This document shows, piece after piece, positions 55,534-64,000 of a stretch of 64,000 nt of DNA. A program made the translations under genes and the position numbers. The DNA comes from Torymus aiolomorphi. Taxonomy: Eukaryota; Arthropoda; Insecta; Hymenoptera; Torymidae. The notes below the pieces were generated by a model. The model did no database searches. It saw only the letters and a program-made list of their open reading frames with translations, and was not told where the DNA came from. Numbering within the stretch: the first letter of the stretch is position 1; each line of letters begins with the position of its first letter. The stretch is taken from positions 105,876,628 to 105,940,627 of the forward strand of contig CM070875.1 in NCBI GenBank assembly GCA_036365515.1, in the 5' to 3' direction.

Positions 55534-56949
55534 AAAGGAAAGTATCGGTTATTTTGCACCATTACGCAAACTAAATATTTAATTGTCAGGTTATACATTT
55601 TTAAAGTATGTTTTGGAAAACCACTCTGTAAACCACTGTTTATTGCAAAATTGAATTTGATAAGTACACGAACATACTATTAATAGAAATTGGTGATTAT
55701 TAAAATATATGAAATCTACTAGCATCGAGTTTATTAAATATTTCATTTCTGTAAACTTTTAATGCTTTCTAGGTAAAGTGATCAAAATTTTTTTTTTAAT
55801 TTTATCTCATTTACCATGTTGTATAACCTAAACAAATCTTGAACAGTTTACTAATTTTTTTTAATGCGTTGTGAAATAACATTGTGTAATGCAGTCATAA
55901 ATCGAGCTTTTTTTGTCTGGAAAGTTTTTAAAAATATTAGATGTGGGATTTAAGAATTCGTATCACTATACTTAATATCATCTTCTCATAAATAAAATGG
56001 GTTTTTCCAATGAGTAGAGGTTTTTATTAAATTGAGAAATGCACCTATTGTGCAACATATTTGGTAACTTAATTGATGATTAAGTACAATATTGTATAGA
56101 TTTAATTAACTTTTAGTTTCTTGGAATATGTTGCAAATCCAATGAATTTTTTATTAACTAATAAAAAAAGATCAAATCTTTTCATTGAAAACATATATTT
56201 TATTTATAAGAACTTGCTATCAAGCACTGTCATGCACAGTTTTAAGCCTAGCCTACATATAATGAAATATTGCACTATATAATTTCACAACATGTTATTA
56301 GTATTGTAATAATATTTTAATAGTAGTTAATATTAAATGAAATTGATAATAATGATGGTCCAGGTTTTAAACAATATTATAAATAATTAAAAACATATCT
56401 CTTTTTTTTAGTGATTGTATGGGGTTGTAATCACTAGATGTTGCTTAGCTTTCCGCAAGCAAGTTGCCAAAAAAGTATTTATATATAGATAATCTCATTC
56501 TTACAAAGGTGTGCGTTAAAAGAAGTGTATTTAAAAGCTCTCTATTAATAGAGAACCCTCTCTATATAAAGGTTTCGTTTTGCTTAAATTATCTATGTCT
56601 ATACTTGTACTTTCGAGTCAATTAGAATAGATCGTCATCTCAATTTCCGACAATACCTAACAAAAAACAGAATACAGTCCGCATTTCAAGAAATATTTAA
56701 TTTTTTACCATTCATTAATTATTATCAAAATAGTTTTAAGTGCATTATATTTCTTGGTGAAAAAAATCATTTTAATATAAAATAATAATCAAATTCATTA
56801 ATTTTGTGATAATTACATAATGGCTTAGCTTTAAAAAAGATTGATTATTACACAAGTAACTGTTTAAAGATCACCAATATTTTTTGTAATTATATTCATG
56901 ATCCCATAATATATCTTAAATATTCTCCATTTTAGTTTTTACATCGAAC
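55534..56949. other. AT-rich 5' region of the ISL2EU-like element
   Basis: No ORF of note. A pyrimidine-rich CTCCATTTTAG at 56926-56936 just before the ATG could be a 3' splice site. Confidence 0.4.
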
Positions 56950-58800
56950 ATGGATGAATTTGATGATACTGATCAATGTTGCAACTGCTTCAAGCGACAT
57001 CTCAGTAAAATATCAGCTCAGATTAAGATCATTAATTCAGCTAGTGAAGTCGAAGCAGTTTGTGAGCAGTTAAATGTAGATAATGTTGACATTGGGTTTA
57101 AACTTTGCGATAAATGTAGAAGACTTGTTTTCTTTGGGACACGAAAAGTAGAACCTTCAACCAGTGATCAAAGTCAGCCAATGAGTTCGCAGTCAAGCTC
57201 GGAAATACCCAGCTCTCAGAGTTCAGGGAGCGTTGTTGAGGTAGTATTAAAACCAACTGTAGAAAAAAACCTTCCACCGAGTTGCCCCTCAAAAGAACTA
57301 TGATTTCTCATACAGCATGTTGCGTTTGTAGAAACAAAAATAACTTGACATGTGTACCATTGACTGCAAGACTGCAATGTTTCAAAGAAATGCAAATCTT
57401 TATTCCAAATGGCAATCGAGTTTGTACCGAGCATTTAATAAAAAAACGATTTTTTGATGATGACCTGAAACTAATAAAGATATACAGTAACACGAGTTTT
57501 TTCACTGCAGATGAAATATGTTTATTTTTTAAAAAAATTTCAGATTTAGCCTCGGAAACATTTTTAGATAAAATAAAATCATCAGAGCTTAGCGAAAAAT
57601 AATTATTCTCTTTTACTAGTCTTTCCACTGATCAATTGCAAGAGCTGAGAAAATTATTAGTTTCCATGAGGTCATCGGATTCTAGAGACGTTACACAAGC
57701 CCTGGTTATATGTTTATTTAAATTACGAACTGGATCGTCGAATAATTTTATTTCGTCTAGTTTCGCAATAGAAAACGAAATAAAAGTTTCAGATTTTGGT
57801 GAATCAGTAATTAATTCATTTGAAAAAGATGTCCTACCGAAATATTTTGGAGTAAAAAGTATTAAAAGGGGGGAATTCATACGTGATCACACTTCCATTT
57901 ATGCAAAAAAACTGTAGAGAACGAGCTTGATTTGGTTTTTGATGGAACTTACTTACGTCACCAAAAAAGTAAAAATAGTCTTGGCTTTAAGATTCTCATG
58001 CCTGCCTTAAAGGGAAATAGACCCAACTTGAGTACGACTGAATCGAATGAATCTCGTTACGTTACGAAATTGAGATGGGTTGTAGAGGCTGTTCATGGTA
58101 TTCTTGGTAAAAAGTATAAGCTTCTTCAACAGCAATTAGATAATAAACTTTTACTAAAAGCTGGTGCATATTGTAGAATTGCATGTTTTCTCAACAACCT
58201 TTTTGGTAAGCGTTTGAATAGCGATAAAGATGACGGTGGCTTACAAGAAATAATCATCGAAAGAATGTTAAATTCTAATCAAAGTGAAAATACTTTAGCA
58301 TTAGAAGCTGAGATAACCAGATGGTCTAGACGGCCCACTACTACGATCAAGCTAACATCCCAAGAAATCATTGACTTTCCGGAGATGACTGAAAGAGATA
58401 CAAAATATTTTTTTCATGTACCTATCAATTAGGTCAAGCCGTATGTTATTTGGCTGAGTTAATGGTTGATAGTAATAATATCAATTTGGAATATATTAAG
58501 ATCAAACCAAATATCATTAAAGTATTAATAAGGTCCAGGCATATTAACAGTAAGACTTACAAATGCTACATCGAATACAAACCTAACTCAATTGGATACA
58601 GCGGTATCCTACGCCATGCGTGTGACTGTGCCAATGAATTACGAACTGTAGAATCCTGTTCTCACATTGCTGCAGTCATATATTAGCTCAGTAATGCAAG
58701 ATATAAGTCAAAAATTATTAGACCAGTGAAAGTTCTTTCCGAATTATTTACTACTTCAGATATTGGTCCTGTAATAGACGAAGATAGTGACGAGGATTAA
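56950..58800 (+). pseudogene. ISL2EU-type transposase, broken and internally deleted
   Basis: Starts MDEFDDTDQCCNCFKRHLSK with paired Cys motifs (CCNC...CDKC), then a Ser-rich linker. Frameshift near 57295 into a second Cys-rich block (HTACCVCRNKNN...VCTEH). TAA at 57600-57602. From 57636 the frame is open to 57917, then shifts. FDGTYLRHQKSKNS (about 57938) carries the first catalytic Asp, but the next ~70-80 residues expected in the family are missing: it jumps to LGFKILMPALKG and NESRYVTKLRWVVEAVHG (the conserved ESR...K.RWVVE block). Frameshift near 58430, then a C-terminal zinc motif CDCANEL...CSHIAAVIY. TAG at 58684-58686 interrupts it; coding similarity ends with an acidic DEDSDED and TAA 58798-58800. 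Confidence 0.8.
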
Positions 58801-59232
58801 AAATATTATTATAATTCAATATTAAAAATTATTACTCATGTAATTTTGTCAAATAGAACTTCTAAAAACAATTCTCGCAAGAATAAAGGTCAAATATGAA
58901 ATGGTACATACTTATTTTATTGTTTTAATAAAAGCACAAAAATATTCATAACATATTTATAATAATTAATTTCTATTACAAATATTTACTCATTTTTATT
59001 TATCTACAAATGAATTTGAATAAAAATAATTAATTAAAAGGCTATATGAGGCCCTTTGTAGCTACCGACGAAATAATACTCGATTCTAAAAATTTTTAGA
59101 ATATTTTACACGTATTGAATGATCTTCTTGAGGTTATGTTCCAAAAACATGGTAAAAACACGAAAAAAATGTTTATAATTTGATTTTATAACATTATTTG
59201 ATGCAAAAATGGTAGTTCTGACAGTGGAATTC
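58801..59232. other. AT-rich 3' region of the ISL2EU-like element
   Basis: No gene; between the transposase remnant and the right TIR. Confidence 0.5.
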
Positions 59233-59772
59233 GAAGATATAGAAAGAAATTGAAAAAAAATTGTTCATAAACACTTATTTAGCTATTGGTTTTGAGGTTA
59301 TGTGCCAAAAACATGGGAAAAATGCTTAAAAAAACGGTTTTTTCGAATTTTAAGTATGTTCCGGCTCGAAAACGCAAATTCGGACACCGCCATTTGAAAG
59401 AACGGGAAAAAATACACAAAAAATCATTATTTACAAGTTAGCCAAAAATTACCTACATAACCTAAAAAATCATTGAAAAATTAAAAAATTTTTCCTGAGC
59501 TCAATTTTTTTTTTTAAAAATCTGAAAAAAATCAGGCTATTTTCTTGTTCAAAAACACACGTCCGTGAATTATTTCAGATTTTTTTAAAGAAAGGGTCGA
59601 ACGGAAAAAATTTTTTTCGAAAAAATACGTTTCTTAGGTTAGGAGACTCAAATCCTCACCTAGGGAGCTGAAAATTTGGCTAGAGAGGTTTTCAATAATG
59701 TACTTTCGAACGGTCAATCCCAAAAATATCCAGGTGAGTGCAATTTTGACCATCTTATCCCGCTATAGCCTT
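59233..59772. repeat. Right TIR of the ISL2EU-like element
   Basis: Complement of 55080-55533 with an extra ~85 bp; ends CATCTTATCCCGCTATAGCC. Confidence 0.85.
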
Positions 59773-60600
59773 TCAAAGTAATTAAATTTTACTCTAGTTA
59801 TTGTGCGACATAGAAAGTCATTTCCAGAAATACCAACATTTTAAATATCCAATAACTCAAAAACTAACCATATAATCTGGATGAAATTTTACTAATTTAC
59901 ATAGGTATTGCCTATATTGCATACAAAATAGTCTATAAAATTCGAACTGATACATTAAGTCGTCAATGAGAAATTACGATTTTGCAAAATACGTAAAAAA
60001 ATTTTAACATTAAATATCTCTAGAAATTATGAGACAAATCTTTTACCTAAAAGACTTATACGATAAACATATAAACTCTACATCTCCACAAAATTTCAAC
60101 ATGATTAAACCAATTTTTTCTTCTCTACATCTCCAGAAAATTTCAACATGATTAAACCAATTTTTTCTTCTCTAGTTATCATGCAACAAAGAAAATGACT
60201 GCAAAATACGAAAATTTTAAATATCAAATATATCAAAAAGTAATAAAACGATCTTGATGAAAATCTCTACACATATTATGTATATCACATACAAAATTCT
60301 CTATAAATTTGGAGCTGATACGTCGAGCCGTTATCGAGAAAATATGATTTGAAAAAATATTTTTTTAATTTTAACCTCAAATATTATCGAAATTTCTGGA
60401 CTAATCACTTTGCCCAAGAAACGCGACCGAGAGCTATCCAAAATCTACTTCTACAAGGAATTTCAAAGCGATTAAGTCTATTTTACTCCCGTAATCGTTG
60501 GACATACAAAACTCATGTTTTCATATATCAATTTTTTTCTCGCAAACTAGTCGACGGACTGGATTCAAATATATACAGATTATAGCTATTTATGTTCTGT
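59773..60600. repeat. ~380-bp tandem repeat with a 47-bp local duplication
   Basis: Two diverged units share AAATATC...AAAACTAA/TAATAAAACGAT, CATACAAAAT...CTATAAA, GAGCTGATACG/GAACTGATACA and the following GTCG...GAGAAA words. Within the first, a 47-bp piece (TCTACATCTCC... to ...TTTTTTCTTC) is tandemly duplicated at about 60078-60171. Confidence 0.7.
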
Positions 60601-60729
60601 ATTATCGTGATTTTTTTTCTTTTTAATTGACAGTTAATTTTCGGAGTTATAAGATTTAAAAAAAAAAACCGTTTTTGTTAATAACAAAAGAACCGCAATA
60701 GGTAATGTAATATTTTTTTTTTAAATATG

Positions 60730-61556
60730 CTCGGTAATATTCCGGGGATTCAATTTGGTCGCCAATTTATTTCGGGTACAGTTTTATCGCTAAAACAAAT
60801 AAATAACTATAAAATCGGAGAAATACCAAAAGCAACGAAAATAGAATTTTTGTTTCCACTTGCACCGCTACATAATCGACTGTTTCGAAGTATCTTGGGA
60901 TTCAATTTGGTCGCCCATTTATTTCTGGTACAGTTTTATTGCCAGAATAAATAAACAACTATTAAATAGAGGAAAATACTAAAACAAACGAAAATAGAAT
61001 TTTCTTTCTAATCATACCCCTATATAATCTACTGTTTGAAAATGTTACGGGGATTCAATTTCGTCGCCAAATTATCTCGGGCACAGTTTTATCGCCAGAA
61101 CGCATAAGCAACAATAAAAACGGGGACGAAACCAAAAGCAACGAAAATAGAATTTTTTGCCACTTCCACCCCTATATAATCGACTATTTGGAGGCGTCCG
61201 GGGATTCAATTTAGTCGCCAATGTTTTTTTCTGATACAGTTTTATCGCCAGAACCCATAAGCAACTATAAAATCGGCGAAAATACTAAAACAAACGAAAA
61301 TACAATTTTGTTTCTATTCAATTTGGTTGCCAATTTTTTTTCTGGTACAGTTTTAACGCCAGAATCCATAAGCAACAATAAAATAGGGGAAAAAATCAAA
61401 AGCAACCAAAATAGAATTTTTTTTCCACTTGCACCCCTATATAATCGACTATTGGAAGGCGTTCCGGGGATTCAATTTGGTCGCTAAATTTTCTCTGGCA
61501 TAGTTTTATCGCTAGAATCCATAAGCAACAATAAAATCGGGGAAAGACCAAATGCA
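60730..61556. repeat. Satellite ~155-bp monomers, third locus
   Basis: About five monomers carrying ATTCCGGGGATTCAATTTGG, TCGCC, CTGGTACAGTTTTAT and AACAATAAAATCGG, more diverged than the main array and 31 kb away from it. Confidence 0.88.
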
Positions 61557-64000
61557 TGTCTATTAAGATAGCACCGCCACTAACGACCGCAACTATGAAA
61601 ACTATACCATAATTTGTTGCTAATTTGTTGCTAATTTGTTACGCAAACCCCGAATTTGTTGCTCCAGTCGTTTCCCAGATATCCTGGCGGTGCTAGCTTA
61701 AGGGGGCTAGACACCTTTTTTCTCTGAAATAAGATGTCACATTTTAATACATAAATGTAAACTAATTATTTCATACTTTTTACATATAAAAGTGGGTATA
61801 TTTACCTTACCTTAAAGTTTCTCTGATGGGCCTTTTATATGGTCCAGAACCATAGTCATCGATGAAACAAGTTTTTTCACTAACCGTAAGCTTTGAAATT
61901 TTTCTGTGGATGGATTGACTCCAGATTTGAACTAAATTACTCCTGAATAGTATAATTCTCATATGAGTGTAGGGATTTAGGATTAAATGTCGGAAAAAAT
62001 TTTTACATCAGAAAAATTATGAAAAAATATAAAAAATTTAAAAAAATTTAAAAAAAACTCTTGAAAAACAGCACATTTTTTTTTTTTCTCATTAGATCAA
62101 AAATCCCTACACTCATATGAGAATTATATTATTCAGGAGTAATTTAGTTCAAATCTGGAGTCAATCCATCCACAGAAAAATTTCAAAGCTTACGGTTAGT
62201 GAAAAAACTTGTTTCATCGATGACTATGGTTCTGGACCATATAAAAGGCCCATCGGAGAAAGTTTTAAGGTATGGTAAATATACCCACTTTTATATGTAA
62301 AAAGTATGAAATAATTAGTTTACATTTATGTATTAAAATGTGACTTCTTATTTCAGAGAAAAAAGGTGTCTAGCCCCCTTAAGTTTTAAGCTACCACCGC
62401 CACAGCTCTAACTTTTGAAAGACGAAACATTTTTTTAACGGGAGAGGTGGCATAATTTGTTGCTAATTTGTTGCTTCAAGATAAGCTAGGTCCCGAATCT
62501 CGAAAAACAAAATGGCGCCTATTGCCGGAACATGATCATACTCCGGATTACGTAATTTTATTAAATCACGAGTAATTCAACAAACTATCGCATATTTTGT
62601 TGCTACTTTGTTGCTAATTAGTTACGCAAACCCCGAATTTGTTGCTCCAGTCGTTTTCGAGATATCCTGGGGGTGCTAGCTTAAGTCTTAAGCTAGCGCC
62701 GCCACAGCTGTAACTTTTGAACGACGAAACATTTTTTGACGGGACAGGTGGCATAATTTGTTGCTAATTTGTTGCTTCAAGACAGGCTAGGTCCCGAATC
62801 TCGAAAAACAAAATGGCGCATGTGGGCGTTCCCAGGGCATCCATTGGCTAACGTATTTTTCTTAAAGGTCGAATAATTCAACAAACAATTATCGGATATT
62901 TTATTGCTAATTTGTTGCTAATTTGTTAGGCAAACCCTGAATTTGTTGCTCCAGTCGTTTCCGAGATATCCTGGCTGCGCTAGCTTAAGTCTTAAGCTAG
63001 CACCACCACAACTGTAACTTTTGAACGACGAAACATATTTTGACGGGACAGGTGGCATAATTTGTTGCTAATTTGTTGCTTCAAGATAGGTTAGGTCCCG
63101 AATCTCAAAAAACAAAATGGCGCCTAATGCCGGAACATGGTCATACTCCGGATTACGTAATTTTATTAAATCACGAATAATTTGTTGCTAATTTTTTACG
63201 CTAAGCCCAAATTTGTTGCTCGAGCCGTTTCCGAGATATACTGGCGGGGCTGCTACCTTAAGACTTAAGTTAGCACCGCCACAGCTGTAACTTTTTAACG
63301 ACGAAGCATTTTTAGACCGGACAGGTGGTATAATTTGTTGCTAATTTGTTGCTTCAAGATAGGCTATGTCCCGAATCTCGAAAAACAAAATGGCGCCTAA
63401 TGATGGAACATGGTCATACTCAGCATTACGTAATTTTCTTAAATCACGAATAATTCAACAAACAACTATCGGATATTTTGTTGCTAATTTGTTGCTAATT
63501 TCTTACGCAAACTCCGTATTTGTTGCTCCAGTCGTTTCCAAGATATCCTGGCTGTGCTAGCTTAAGTCATAAGCTAGCACCGACACAGCTGTAACTTTTG
63601 AACGACGGAACATTTTTTGACAGGCAGGTGGCATAATTTGTTGCTAATTTGTTGCTTCCAGATAGGTTAGGTCCCGAATCTCGAAAAACAAAATGGCGCC
63701 TAATGCCGGAACACGGTCATACTCCGGATTACTTAATTTTATTAAATCACGAATAACTCAACAAACAACTATCGGATATTTTGTTGCTAATTTGCTGCTA
63801 ATTTTTTACGCTAAGCTCAAATTTGTTGCTCGAGCCGTTTCCGAGATATAGTGCCGAGGCTGCAACCTTAAGACTTATGTTAGCACCGCCACAGCTGTAA
63901 CGTTTTAACGACAAAGCATATTTAGACGGGACAGGTGGCATAATTTGTTCCTAATTTGTTGCTTCAAGATAGGCTAGCTCCCAAATCTTCAAAATCAAAA
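61557..64000. repeat. ~305-bp tandem repeat array, running off the window
   Basis: The word GTTTCCGAGATATCCTGG (or variants) occurs at about 61668, 62652, 62957, 63227, 63533 and 63836. Allowing for a MITE in the first gap, spacing is about 303-306 bp, with one 270-bp unit. Each unit has TTTGTTGCTAATTTGTTGC sub-repeats, AAACAAAATGGCGCC and usually a near-palindrome GCTAGCTTAAG-TC-TTAAGCTAGC. The short ORFs are not genes. Confidence 0.9.
61702..62378. mobile_element. 677-bp MITE with TTAA target duplication
   Basis: TIRs GGGGGCTAGACACCTTTTTT and its complement; arms of ~275 bp (61702-61975 and 62100-62378) around an A/T-rich centre. TTAA at 61698-61701 and 62379-62382. Other units of the host array show the empty site GCTAGCTTAAGTCTTAAGC. 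TTAA duplications are the hallmark of piggyBac-type insertion. No transposase. Confidence 0.88.

Larger units (their letters stand above)
55080..59772 (+). mobile_element. ISL2EU-like DNA transposon with ~0.5-kb TIRs
   Basis: 4693 bp. Ends AAGGCTATAGCGGGATAAGA (left) and its complement (right, to 59772); TCA on both sides (55077-55079, 59773-59775). TIRs about 55080-55533 and 59233-59772. One broken transposase gene lies at 56950-58800. It interrupts a ~380-bp tandem repeat. Confidence 0.82.

Overview
This 64 kb window is eukaryotic, AT-rich and almost entirely made of mobile elements and repeats. I see no convincing host gene. The mix of Ty3/gypsy LTR elements, a Penelope-like element (PLE), Tc5-like and ISL2EU-like DNA transposons, an R1-type LINE fragment, TA- and TTAA-flanked MITEs, satellites and TCAAGGTCA-rich repeats suggests an arthropod, probably an insect. 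The species cannot be named from the sequence.

Layout. 1-3.9 kb: fold-back repeats and a CT tract. 3.9-11.5 kb: a decayed gypsy element (copy 1) without a visible 5' LTR, its gag split by a 396-bp inverted-repeat insertion. 11.5-13.6 kb: small repeats and a MITE. 13.6-19.2 and 28.2-29.7 kb: one satellite array of ~155-bp monomers, split by a complete gypsy element (copy 2, 19168-28245) with two ~1.27-kb LTRs and a 4-bp AGTT duplication. 30.1-31.7 kb: an LTR-like block with TATA box and polyA signal. 32.1-34.8 kb: a broken Tc5-like transposon (copy A). 35.0-44.0 kb: a PLE on the minus strand, split by three insertions; the largest is a 5.9-kb Tc5-like transposon (copy B) with ~1.27-kb terminal inverted repeats (TIRs), which itself carries a small insertion. 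44.3-49.2 kb: GC-ended MITEs, a 1.3-kb inverted repeat and a 153-bp tandem repeat. 49.8-50.4 kb: an R1-type LINE tail. 51-54.8 kb: a GC-rich promoter-like patch, fold-backs and a duplicated repeat holding another insertion. 55.1-59.8 kb: an ISL2EU-like transposon with ~0.5-kb TIRs. 59.8-61.6 kb: a ~380-bp tandem repeat and a third satellite patch. 61.6-64 kb: a ~305-bp tandem array holding a TTAA-flanked MITE.

Main unifying observation. Five places carry the same fold: a CTGANGA box, a short hairpin, GAAAC, GT(C/T), and a strand that re-pairs with the sequence before the box. This is the layout of a minimal hammerhead ribozyme. One copy lies downstream of the PLE coding region in the same orientation; the other four lie in three small insertions, each flanked by a 12-13 bp target-site duplication. 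This points to a family of PLE-related, ribozyme-carrying retroelements, including short non-autonomous members.

Both gypsy copies share a correctly phased GGGAAAC slippery site at the gag-pol overlap, a His-to-Tyr change in the Gag zinc knuckle and a D-P-G protease motif. All transposon genes seen here are broken in at least one place.
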